Source: Polytrichum commune
Taxonomy: Eukaryota > Streptophyta > Polytrichopsida > Polytrichales > Polytrichaceae
Direction of reading: 5' to 3'
DNA: 64,000 bases
NCBI GenBank assembly: GCA_950295325.1
Contig: OX485807.1
Span: forward strand, 24,771,666-24,835,665
Shown here: one piece after another, positions 22,969-35,900 of the stretch
How the letters are laid out: each line of letters opens with the position of its first letter
Numbering within the stretch: position 1 is the first letter of the stretch
Program-made: the position numbers and the translations under genes
Notes under the pieces: model-generated
Databases searched by the model: none
Seen by the model: the letters and a program-made list of their open reading frames with translations, nothing else
Told to the model about the DNA's origin: nothing

Positions 22969-25900
22969 TACGGTAGGAATACCATAACCTGTCAATGACC
23001 ACTAGTGGTGCACTAGACTAGGGGCAGAGTGGTTCTTGTGCAGACCCAAAATGGCTAATTGAAAAAGTGGTGGCCCGAAAAGGACGCACTGCTAGATGGG
23101 ATGCAATGATTGGCCGGATAGGTGTTGTTTCACACCACTTGCGACCACTTTTGAGTGCCATCAAGTTAACCGTTTTGTGTGTCTTTTGTATGCAGCGTAG
23201 AACATTTTGATGTTTAGATTAAGAAGACTCTATTGTACAAGTAGGGGACTTGACTTACTCGCCTCTTTGAGAAAATGTAACTAATTAACTAACTACACGA
23301 AACATAATTACGAAACGACTTGCATTCCTCCTCATTTCCTCTTTTCCATCTCTGGGAAATATTGCACAAAACTTTCAAGCCACTCGTTGTACGTAGCCGA
23401 ATCACCTTACTTTCACAGGTTATGGTGTTCCTACCTTAGTTAGTGGCCACTTCTCCCCAGCGACCCAACATCATTTAATTAATCAGGATGCTGTCTGTCT
23501 GTGTAACAATAATGAAGTTAATTAAGCTTAGTAGCTGGATACCAAATTTGCAAAAACCGAGTCTCATTGTGGATGTGGTGCCAGGTTGTGATCTCTCTTT
23601 CAGTGTTTCGTGCACAGGCCAAATGGCAAAATCTGTAGTGGATTATATTAAATTATCATAGTGGCCGTTGTCGTGTTGGATGCCACAGTTTTGGACACCA
23701 TTGGTCAACAACATCCTAACTTACTCTCTCCAAGTCCAACTGGTCACATGTTTTGATCTATTCTATTGCCTGTTTTTTAAAATATTAATAATGTGAGGTA
23801 TATTCCATATATTCCTCTGAAACAGCTGAGTCGGCAGATGTTCCGAAGTTTTGAACGTCATCCAATTACTTCTCAATCTCAACCGCTTCATGTTTTGATC
23901 TATTGGTTGTTTGTTTTGTTTGTTGGCTCTGTCTGTAGGACAGAGGCTATGCATCAACTTCTTCGTTTCAAGAGCAAATTTCCTAACCACTTTGCGTTCA
24001 CACTTGGACGTTACTTGTTCTTGTTATTCTTGGTCCACTTTATGTAATGTGGATGTTAACTATAATTATATATGTATATGTACATATAGAACTATAATTG
24101 CTCCCTAAAATGCATTGAAAGAAATCTAGTTAACTATAGTTATTTCGGCAGTTCTTGATTATTTATTCTAAAAATCTCGGGTGATATCAAAATCCTTGAC
24201 CTGCATTTGAGAAGAAGGTGCACAAAATCCAAGAAAGGTTTGGTATAGTAAATAGCCATGAATTGGCATGAGCAAAGTGGACAACTATAATTGTAGTCTT
24301 TCATAGTAAAGGACAAAGCCTCACGGTTCTACCATTTTCTTGTTAATAATGTGAGGTATATTCCATATATTCCTCTAAAACAGTCGGCAGATTTTCCGAA
24401 GTTTTGAACTTCACCCAATTACTTCTCAATCTCAACCGGTTCATCTGTAAGTAGCGATCAGTTCCTCCCATTCATTGGACAACCAGGGCTAGATCCACCT
24501 CTTTGATGTGGGGCCCGCCATGACTACGAAGTAAAGGGGAGCTAGGAAAAGTTCGACTCCTATAGATTTGTGGGTAATTGATGTAAAGTCGGTCCCTCTA
24601 GACTAGTTCGGGGTTTGTGATGTAAATGGTGGGATAAAATCATCCAAAAAGGGATTATTTTATGATGATAATTAATTGTGTTTCATTTTGGTGATTGTTG
24701 GTGTGGTCCAACTCAAAGAGGCAGGTCTCTAGCCCTTACCATGTTGGACGGTCGGTGTGAATTTACCTTATTTATCTATTTAGTTGGTTATTATCTATTC
24801 TAGGTAGTCATGTCGTCATCTTCTCCGATTCTCTAGTGCTATTTCCCTACAACTTTTTTTTTTGCATTTGTATCTTCCCCATCCCCACTCCCCATCATGC
24901 ACATCGGTTCTAATAGTGCGATCCATTTGTTAGAGGTTCACATTTGTTCTAATAGTGCGATTTATTTGTCACAGGTTCCATTTGCCATGGGTTTCGACAA
25001 ATGTTGGTTTGGTGCATAGGTGAATGCATGGTATCAATAATTGGCATCAATAGTGGTATAAGAAAACCTATCCATGGGTTTCAAAATTTTAACACTAGTC
25101 AAATATTGACATTTGGTGGGCATTTCAAGGTGAGAATCTTGGGATACCCAAGTTATTATTCGGGGTCAATACCATTTCCCATCCATATTGATTCTAGTGC
25201 AATTTTGCCTAGATATGGAAGGTCTTGCATGGTATATAAATCTGAATGGTATCAAGAACAAAAATACAGTCAAATACCCATACCATGTTGGTATCAAAAA
25301 ATTACAAAACCCTCATTATAGATGACCAAATGGTTTAAAACAGAAAGAAAAAGACAATACCAAGTCTAACAAAAGGTTTCAACATATGAGGTTACATCAA
25401 AGTTTCTGTCATTGAGTTACAGAATTAATTTTGAGATTTAGTGTATGTTTGAAGTGGAAAGATGTTATGTGAAAACAAGGATGAAAGCATGAAGATATGG
25501 TGACTGGGAGGAATATTTGGGCGGTAAGAATACCCTGCACAAGAAAATCGTGCAAGTGTGGGATCCTCTAATAATATTGATAATAATATTAATAATAACA
25601 ACAATCAAATTACACAGAAGAGACTCATCATATTTTGAAGATCCTTACGGCAGGCATGAGTTGGTCCACAGTCAAGGCAAACAGGTTGAAAACCATCAGT
25701 ACTAAGATACATCCACTATGTAGTACTTGAACAAATATGAATGTGGGTCTGGCTGTGTGAAACATCTGCCAAAATTGTACGGAGTGTTTGTAACGTCTTC
25801 TGTTGGTACAGCTCTCGAGATAAGTAATCGAAGTGTATCGTTTGCCCATATACTTGACAATATATTAGTACTTGGAGAACCGACATGATTAAGAAATTCA

Positions 25901-26925
25901 GTCATTTGAAACCACAAGTTGTATTCTCAGTAAACACCAACCACAAAAAGGAAAATATTTCGTCACTCACATTTGTACGACGACCGCATTCATAGGACTA
26001 CACGCCCCAAACTTATCCAGCCTTATCCACAATCTTTCAGACAACATGAGAATGTTGTGTTTTGTGACATCATGTACTAGTTGCACCTAACTCCAATATA
26101 CATATCACCAGTATGCCTTCAAGCCTTTCAGAGTATCATTTTTTAATTGGGTTCCCTGTGATGTGTATCCAAATCATGACTGTAGACATTTTCCTCATAG
26201 TATTTGGAACTCACTTGATATCTTATTCACTATCAAAGCGAAGATTCTTGTGCTCATTAAATGGCAATATAGACTCAATCCCCCCCCCCCCCCCCTTAAA
26301 TTGACTATTGAACCTGGTTAACAAATTTTGAGCACATAGTCCAATCTCTTTAAACCGCATGTCTGTTTGGTGTCTGACCTTAGAACCACACCCCTCCCAA
26401 GTATAGGGGTCCATATATGATGAGTAACCGAATTAGGGCCACTTACCTTAAATTTGACTGCATCACTTCTATGTGGTTTACTCTGATATAATCCCTCAAT
26501 GCCACATTCTGTGCAAAAACATGTGAGCAACTTCAAGAGATCAGGGCAAAGCTCACCAATAGATGGCATTTAAGATTCATTTACATGTGGATAACTTGAA
26601 AATTAGGATAACATGGTACATACATGTTGTCCTCCTGTGTTGTGCAGTGCATAACCTTCATGCTTGTACTGATTGAAAATGTACAACATGTGATCCACGG
26701 ATTCCGTGGACAGCACAAAATCACATCCACCAGATGAGATAAGTGGGGACCTAGATCATGTGATTAATTATAAATTTCTACTACGATCATTGAGGATAGA
26801 GTCCTGCTTCAATTCTTGAAACTTTTGTACCAAATTGACTTTGTCATGCAAAGACTCCCTCCTAAAGAAAATTCAGCTCTTCATGTTGTGTTGATTGGGT
26901 TCACAACCTTTCTTTGATGATCATT
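22969..26925. other. Gene-free spacer with dispersed repeat copies
   Basis: No gene recognised. Two copies of a ~100-bp unit (GTGAGGTATATTCCATATAT...CTCAATCTCAACCG) lie at about 23785-23895 and 24345-24450, related to the sequence at about 22385-22470. A C14 run lies at about 26281-26294. The interval just left of 26926 should contain the TELO2 3' untranslated region. Confidence 0.5.
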
Positions 26926-29900
26926 TTAAAAGGGTAAGATGATTGGGCTGCGACTATTGGAATGTAGAGTAAGTGGAGATTCATTCGTTGAGGGCAGAGT
27001 TTGGAGCGCACGTGCTGCCTGCAAGGCCATTTCTGAGTGCAGCTGAACACATGCCATCGCCAACTGCCACAAACAAAAAAATCATCATTTAACGCCACTG
27101 GCAGTAACTTAGCTGGATAAACCCTTTAAAAATATCACATGTATTCGGTTTGAGACTACCTGGATGATTTATGGCATGCGTTCAGTATCTAGAGTTCTCA
27201 CTTCATACATTACATTAGAGCATCAAACACATTAATAGTTTGGTGACTAAAATCCACACTAAAGGCACCTTTACAGTAAGGCCAAGGGCTATGACCAAGA
27301 AATTGTGAGGGCCCTTGAAACTCAACCGAAGGGTTGTGCCATATAAATTTAAAACTGATTTTGTGTGGTCATGGGCCTTCCAGTTAGTGTAAAGATTTGC
27401 AACCAGGCTCTCAATCAAACACTATTTCATTACCATCCTATTCATGTGGGCACTTCTACACAATAAGTTTAAAAAACTGAAGGGTCATGAGGTTTTGAAG
27501 TGTCGTGGTCTCCCAGATTTGTGTTATGTACGACCCACCTCTTTGAGATGGGCTTTACGCACAATTCAGTAGAACATGGAACAATATCCATTGCATGCCA
27601 TGTAGGACTTCATGATGTAGGGATTTCATCCATTGAAACTTCCTTGGTCCCCGGGGTCCTCAAAGCTCTAGGATAAAGTGAAGTGGGATGGTCTTGGCAT
27701 TTTCTACCAATGAGAGATTTTTACATTAATTGGTCACGGCCCCTCAAGCTCTGGTGTGAAGTGCCCCTAAGGTCCCTAAATAAAAAGATAGGTAGTGAAA
27801 TGAAGGGAGGCGAGACATACTGTTGAGCAGTCCCCATCCGGATCATTGTTAGCTATGCCAAGAGCCCACTCTCGAATCCACTCAAGCCCTGTAGCAAGAC
27901 TTGAATCTGTGGCAGTAACGGCAGAGACTACTTGAGAGGGGTGAAGGGAAACAATGACTCGTGATGCTGCATACAATGCTGCCCGTCTCACATACGCCTC
28001 AGGATGATTAGCAACCGCCCTGCCACATGTCCAAGTTGACAATCAATAATATTCAGACTGGCAAATCCTTATCCAAAGTGACCACTTGACAGAACACCAA
28101 CATGTCCAAGTCCAAGGATGTCCGAGGATGTCCGAGGATAGCTCTAGCCTATATGTATATATACATATATGGAACACATGAGCAAACAACTCCTTCGACA
28201 TATATGACTACACAATATAAACAGGAAGAATTGCAGAACCTTGAACATGCCCAAACTGACAATTAATGATATTCAGGCTGGCAAGTTCCTTCACCAATCC
28301 TTTTCCAAAGTGACCATTTGACATAACACCAACAATCAATATGATGTCCACCGCAAATTGCTCTAGCCTATAAATATGGAACACATGAACGAATGACCCC
28401 TTTGACATACCTATACGACTACATAACATACACAGGAAGAATCACAGAACCTTGAAAATGTCAAAACTGATGAATATTCAGGCTGGAAAGTCCCTTGACC
28501 ACTCTTTGCCCAAAGTGGCCACTTGTCATAACATCAACAGTCAATATAGTGTCCACAGGTGGCTCTAGGATGCACATATATATCTCTGTGTGTGTGTGTG
28601 TGTGTGGAACAAATGAGCAAACGACTCTGATACCTACATGACTAGATAATACACAGGACGAATTACAGCACCTTGAACATGTTCAAGTCCCTTGACCAAT
28701 CCTTATCCTAACACCACCAATCAATATAATGTCCATGGATTGCTCTAGCCCATACAAACATATATATATATATATATATATATGAGAAACAGTGAACAAC
28801 TCACAGGACGCATTAGAGAACTTTGTTTTAGTCCAAGCTGACAATAAGTAATATCAGGCTGGCAAATCACTTAGCAAATCCTTATCCAAAGTGACGACCT
28901 GTCATAATACCAACAGTCAACATAATGTCTGCGGATGCTATAGACTATATATACATGGAACACATGCGTGTACAACTCCTTTGATGCACCTATACGACAA
29001 CATAATGTACCCACACAGGGAGAATTAGCGAACCTTGAACGGAGCAATTCCAGCAAACCTGCTCCTAACACAGGTGCTTCTGGCTGAGCTGTGATGCACT
29101 CCATGCAGACTCCAAGAGTGTACAATATCTTCCCGAGAACTATGAATCCTGAATCCAAGAAATCAACACCATGTGACCTTTTGTCGTAGTCACGCATGAT
29201 TGGGAGCATAAATGCAGCTGCAACAGGAGCAAACAGGTTCTCTCCTTTGCCTGCTAGTATATTATGTGAGCCGGTAGTCTGCTGTCCTGGAAAGCTTTGT
29301 TTCTGTTCTCGTAGAGCCATAGCCCGAGGAGCCCACGTTCTGGATTTTCCTGGTCGCCGATCGCCTTTCCGTAAAGGAAGGACTCGTTCATAGCGATGTG
29401 CCCAGCCCAACATAGAACCACCTCCTGGCATAAGGGCGGGTACTTCCGACCATGGGGTTGAGCCTGCAGGAGCTTGATAATTCCCTGGTCCATACCAGGG
29501 AGCTCCTTGTGAAGAAGAACCTCCTGCAAGCTCTGTGATAAGTCCTCCTTGCTGTGGGAGCCGATGATTCCTTTCTCTAGCAACAGTTTTTCCAGCCAGT
29601 TCCTGTGCAGCATCTGGTAGAAAATGCTCCCAACGTAATGAGCAGAAGAGAAGGGAGAGAGTTTGAGAACAACCAGCTAATTTCCTAAATCTTCCAAAGC
29701 GAACTGGTTTTCTTTAGTAGTCTATTGGTTATGCTTTGAGGAAAATACAAAATATTCTCTTTATTCTTTGAAAGTAGTCAGCTTTTGGCCAAGGTTCGGA
29801 GCTTTCATCCCATTTCAATTGATTGACTAGTAACTACACTAAATAGTCCTATTAGTGTAGGCCCTAGTAATTCTCTAGAACCAACATTGATTCCCATAAT

Positions 29901-32900
29901 GAGAATTCATGCGGGCCATGATAAGTTGCAACCCACGTAGGCTCTCTAGTTTAAAATTTGTGTGGGCCACATTAATTGATCTTCTAGGAAAATGATGTGG
30001 GTGACTATTTTATGTTATGCTATTTTTGCCCTTGAACTAATACTGAAACTAATACTGAAGGAGTTGGTTGGAAGTCTCTAGGAAGACTTAGGGAAGACCC
30101 AAGCCCACATTATTTCCACCCACACTAATAGGACTATTTAGTGTACACTTCTTTGTCTAATTAGTGTGAGTTAGACATTCAAAGTTACATGTTTCTATAA
30201 CTTTTTCTCAACATTGTCGTTTTTTACCAACTACATTTTATCAAATTTTTTGGTGTGGATACTACCTACACCAAATATAATATTTAGTGTCATATGGAAT
30301 ATTATATCACTATGGTAACTTTTCGGATGACACTTCTTATGAACAAGTTAACAAATATTGTCATGGATAATGGATGAGTTCATCCATTGGCCAAAACCCT
30401 ACCTCCTCTTGTCAGCAACTTGTGATGAAATATTGTCATGGATGATTGAAATTTGGATGAAAAATCTCTTGATAAGTGACAATAATCGCAACACTGTAAA
30501 TCTATAGCCCCCCCCCCCCCAAAATGTACAGAGGAATGACAAATAATGTGGAATTAACATTCAGTGTTGGTGACACTAAACCGCGGTTTACAATTAGTAT
30601 TGAGCAAGAAATTAGAATTGGTGACACTAAATATCATATTTAGTGTACTTATGTTATTTGGGTAGAAATTGATACTCTTGGTAAAATGTTAATATAATGC
30701 GTAACTCTAAATGGTAACCCACACTAATTAGACAAAAAGGTGTAGTTGTCGGTTCTCCCTGTTCCTAGGATGGCATGGAAAAGGGCATGTCCAGAGGAAC
30801 AGTTTCCTCAAACTTGCAATCTGCTTCTGAACTTCCAACTCAGCTCCACTTTTAGAGCGTGCCCACCAGACTGGCGCATTTTCTTGCTACCAATGGCTTT
30901 GTAAGGTATGACTGCTCACTGACAAATGCATAGTTTGGTTTGAGTGACGAGCTTAATATACCTGACATTGAATCAAGGAGCAGAAGGCGCTGGCTAATAT
31001 CGATGTGCGCAGAGAAGATTTCTGTAGTGATGATCACCACAGAGCTAAGAGGAGCGCACACAAGCAGAGCCACAAGTGCCCCATGTCGCCTTTTGTCAAG
31101 TGCGTCTTCTTCATCCTCGACTGCAATGGAGCTAACCCTCACATGTACAAGAGCACGCACAAGCTCCTCTGCTGCATTATCAAGCTCTACAGGAGCTGCT
31201 CTAATCAGTTCTTCTGCAACTTTTAAGGCCCTTTCAACCTGCACAAATGGGAGGCAATCAAATAGAATCACTGCACTAAAAACTGGTGGGGATTGGTGAT
31301 TGACACATTTCCAAGAAAAAAAGATGACTCCAATGTTGCCACCAGCGTGACTTATGGTGTTGCTTCATTTTCAAGTTGGTCTATGTCTATGTAATCTCGA
31401 AACGGGCATCACAAGAATTAGATGGACCCTAAAGACTACTGCCTCCTTCCAAACTGAACACCTTTTAATGGGTGTGGATAAGTTGGCCTACACCTATCTC
31501 TCCCAAGGTCAAGCCCCTAGGTTCCCACATCGTTGGGTAAGAATATCCGGTTCACCCAGAGACTCCCACTATGATTGGGTGGATCATAGGTGATAGGGTG
31601 CACCAGAAATTATGGGCCAAGAAGGTCACCCATCCAAGTACTATTCCAGCCTTAGGTGGCTTAACCTCGGAGTTGCCATGGGACCTGGGTTAAGGCCTTG
31701 GGTTTGAGCCACCCACACATTTCAGTCATCTACTTCAATTTCTCCAATTTTTAGTAAGGTTGATTCTTTCAGCATGTTTTGAGGCCCTTTCAACCTGCAC
31801 AAATTGGATGCAATAAGGTAGAACTACTACATTACCAACTGGTGTGGGGATTGTTGCGATCAACACATTTCAGACATCATTTTCCAGTTTTGCAAATTTT
31901 TCCTAAGGAGATGGAAGGCTACATACTGCATCAGGGTCATCTGGTTTGAGCAATGCTGTTGCGCAGTCTCTCAATTGTGAGGGAAGCTTGCGTTTCTCCA
32001 ACTCAGAGTCATCATCTGACATGTCGTAAGGCTGTAAGGAGCCCATGCTATCAGTATCACTATCATTGTCACTACTCAAATCCCCGGTGCTCTTTTCACC
32101 ATCTCCCAACCATTCGCCACTTTCTTCACCAAGATTAATAATAGCATCAGGATCGTCATCTTCTAAACACTTTTGTTCATGTCGTTCTCTCCTCTGGCGT
32201 CGTCTCTCCTGTTTTTCTGCATCTGACTTAAGAAAAAGGATGTTAGGTATGTGGGTCTATAATGGACACTTCCAACTCCAGATATACTTTAGGCTGTTGG
32301 ATGGGAACACAAATCCTCTCATCCACTTAGCAAATGTGAAACATGAAGATTGTCGCTTCAAGTGTCAAAATCATAGTTGACATGCAAAAGCTATAAATGG
32401 TCAATGTGAAGATTCTTCTTTCTCTATAGGTGATCACATAGGACCTTCCGATTATGCTAATTACTGAACCTAGAATGGTGTCCTCATTTTGAACACATAG
32501 TCCAATCTCATTGTAACATGTGTCTCTTTGGTGTCCGTTCTTAAATACAAACCTTGGCTTATACCACCCAAAATAAAGGCGTCTGCATAAGACTAGTGCT
32601 GAACTTTAGGCCCGCATACCTTTAATGCATAAATCAACTAGGAGTCCCAACTAAATGCAGGAGGTCTAACGGCAGACAGATAATGAGATCTAAAGATTTC
32701 TTATTCAGATCAGATTTCCTTGAGTTGTGTAATTGCAGTTGTGTATTGCAAGTTCTGTCCTTGTCAAGCATGACATACACAATTAGATACAAAAGACATT
32801 CTGGGAAATACACAATCAGTTATCTCTGGACTATCTGTTTGCAACTTGAATTTCAGATGCACCTAAATAAACATTATGTTAGTAAGAAAATACACTGATT

Positions 32901-35900
32901 GAGTTTAATTAGTGCATGCTGACTATGTAGCAAAACCTTCACTTCCAGCTCCTTGAAATTTCAAGAATAGATTTCCAAGGGAGACATGATAAATAGTTTT
33001 ACTTCAGAGGAGACAGACATGACATGTCAAGGTAGACGACACTCGAGGATTTAGTAACATTTAACATTTACAGTAAATAGACAATCAATATGGGTAGCCC
33101 AACAGTCCAGATGTATTTTGGTACTCATCAAGTGATTTTGAGAGATTGTTTTATGTGCCACTAGCTTAGGGATTTGTGAATAGTTTAAAAGGGTGAAATC
33201 ACCCACAAATTAAGAGCACTAAAACCCACTAATCTGATACCAATCATAAAATTTCAGTAAAGGAAGGAAGGCACGCACCAAGACCAAAACCAATCACCTT
33301 GCTCATTTCTTCACCCCCTTGGATCAAATGAATAGCACTTTCAGAATTATTTACACCATGGGTTTGCTCCACTTCCTTAGAAATACCAGATGCTTTATAC
33401 TGTAAACTCTCCCAGTCATCAAGACTACCAATTTCAACCTCCTCATCAAGCACCAAAGGCTTTGCAGGGTTGATCAGCAAAGAAAAAGCAAGTGCGACTC
33501 GCTTTGCCATTTCGCGAACTAGTGGAAGAGGGCTCTCTAGCCTGTCTGCAATCAAAAGCACAGCTGATTTCAGAACTCCAAAAGACTCCTCCAAAATAAA
33601 ACTTTTCATATATCTCAAAGTAGTAATTTCCTCAGCCTAATGTTTCTCGAGTGAATGTCAGCCCAGCTAAATGTATTTGTTAACCAATGCAGGTTTAATG
33701 GACGCACTTGTAACCCCTTGCAGAATGGAGTGCATAAGATTGCCACATTTTTCCATTTCTCCTTTGTTCATGGTCCTCACACAGATTCCAACTGCTGCTG
33801 TCAAATCTGGAAATCCTTGGTTAAGCAGAAAACAGTATCAACTTTGCCTTTGAGAAAGGAACACATACTAGGGAATTAAAAAAAGGTTTCGAACTCTTTG
33901 CTGTTCTGTACATAATGAAGACAAAGTAGGTTTATCAGAACAATCAGCTCATTATCCACAAAACTGTACATATGAGGTCACAAGTGGTTACTCTATGGTG
34001 CTACAATGCAGGACTATTATGCTTCGTTTCTTTTGTCAATCTTGAGTAAGAGGCTAAAAGTGAGGCATAAGAGGTTGGTTCCTACAGGGCTTTATATCCA
34101 TCAACTCAAGGAATAGAGAGTTCAAGGAACTCCAGTAATGAACAGCTCTCAAGTACTGAACCTTGGGTAACAACATAGTTTATCCTCTAATTCAGCATAA
34201 CTTTGCTCAAGAGTTGGTTGTTTTGTATACAAACCTTTGATGTTCGGTAAGTTTTCAGTGCATGCTTGGAGGATAGTGTGGCAGTCTAAACAATCAATGT
34301 TCTATATTGGTTCATTTGAGGTCAAACTCATTTTGGCATGGCAAGATGTGCAAAATGGAGTTTGGCCCTCAATGAACCAATGGTTGTCCTTCATTCAAAT
34401 TCAAACACTACCTCCGACCATGCACCACAAGTGGAAACAATTATTGATATTGTATGCGAAACAACCAATGGAAAATCATAAGCAATGAACTCTCAACGAG
34501 AAGTCCCATTGATTTAAAGAATAAGTCTATTGATTTCAAGTAGCCTGGTTGGAAAATTTCTAATTGTCACAAGGCCATACAGGAGAACTTCTCCAATAAT
34601 AAGAGAGGATACATGCTTGCTTGGGCAATGAAGCTGAGCGGATAAAGTCATTTGATGACCAAGCTTGTCCAAGTTGCCGCACAACATCTGTCTCTCTACT
34701 CAAACCTTCATTCACTGCCGATCTTTGGAGATCCACTTTTGGTGTTGGTGGAGAGTGCAACACAGCAAACTGTAAAACCCATTTTAAGCAGCAAACGGGA
34801 AGTATCTTGACAAACAGGCACTTTTCCAGAAAAACCATTCTGCAAATTAGACCAGAGTAAGTCCATATGTCAAAAGTTGTTGTCTAAATGAGCCTAAACA
34901 GACCAAACCCTTCAGTGATCTAAGAAAATTTAAATTTTTCAAAGCTGGGCATATGCAAGAATGTAACATGTCTTCTAAATAATCTTTCAGCTTGTTCTTC
35001 CTGGACTTTAAGACATACCTTGTCAATGTGTGTTTAGGTAGAAGAGATCCAAAAGTCATCCACAAGATACAATATGCTTGCCAGTCTGAGACTTTCTTAG
35101 ATGCCATCTCTTTCAGAACAGCTTCCACCCATTTCTCCATTGCATGCGAATCCTTGATTGATAAAGCAATTGCAGGCCAAAATGTCTTCTGCAAAGAGGA
35201 CTTGATAGCTTCCAATTTTAATTCCTGTTCAGCTCCTATGTTGCTAAGGGCTTGTGCCTCGTGCTGTATAAGCAGGGGCACATAAACTGAGGATATCACA
35301 TCTGCATGGACGCTTTGCATCAGATACGTGCTCAGAATATAGCTATTTGTTAACCAACAGCCATTTGTCTGTATGCAACCTTAATAATAGGAAAACTTGA
35401 TCATTACTACACTGAATAGTCCTAATAGTGTGGGTGAAAAATTGCTTTGGGCCACAGTAATTATTCAGTCAGGGTGGTGTAGGCCAAAGCCACCAAGTCT
35501 TCCCATAAGTCTTCCTGGAGACTTCCAACCAGCACCTGTGGTAGTAAGGGCAAAAGTAGCATAAAATAAAATAGTCACCCACATCACTTTTATATAAAAA
35601 CAATTAATATGGCCCAAATTAATTTTACACTAGACATTTGGGGTGGGTTGAAATTAATGTGAGTTCCAGAGAATTACTGTGGCCCACACTAATCAGACTA
35701 TTTAGTGTAGTCTATAGAAATTCATCTGCTCAAACAATTTGCATAACACTTGCACATATTTCACAACCAAGTAGGACATGAAAGATCATCTGCACACACC
35801 TGCATGCCCACGTCGGCAGAGTCTGCCAATAACTTCACCAATGAACACAAATGTTCCATCACTAGCACATTCTTCAACCGTTGCATAAGATTTACCAATT

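Noticed and set aside
24995-25321. 106-codon + strand open frame
   Set aside because: No recognisable domain, tyrosine/isoleucine-rich composition typical of AT-rich noncoding DNA, and no splice or neighbour context.
28025-29033. CRISPR-like array
   Set aside because: Units are ~205 bp, diverged, without spacers, and lie in a plant intron.
29254-29613. Long open frame overlapping TELO2 exon 13
   Set aside because: It starts at the exon boundary by chance; the frame containing GSTPWSEVPALMPGGG and the conserved downstream sequence is the real one.
30940-31299. 119-codon + strand open frame
   Set aside because: Antisense shadow of TELO2 exon 12.
33546-33636. Longer 5' extension of TELO2 exon 10 (acceptor at 33637)
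   Set aside because: It is open and in phase 0, but the acceptor at 33546 (TTTTGATTGCAG) restores LQGVT-N-RLESPLPLVR, the continuous family sequence, with matching phase.
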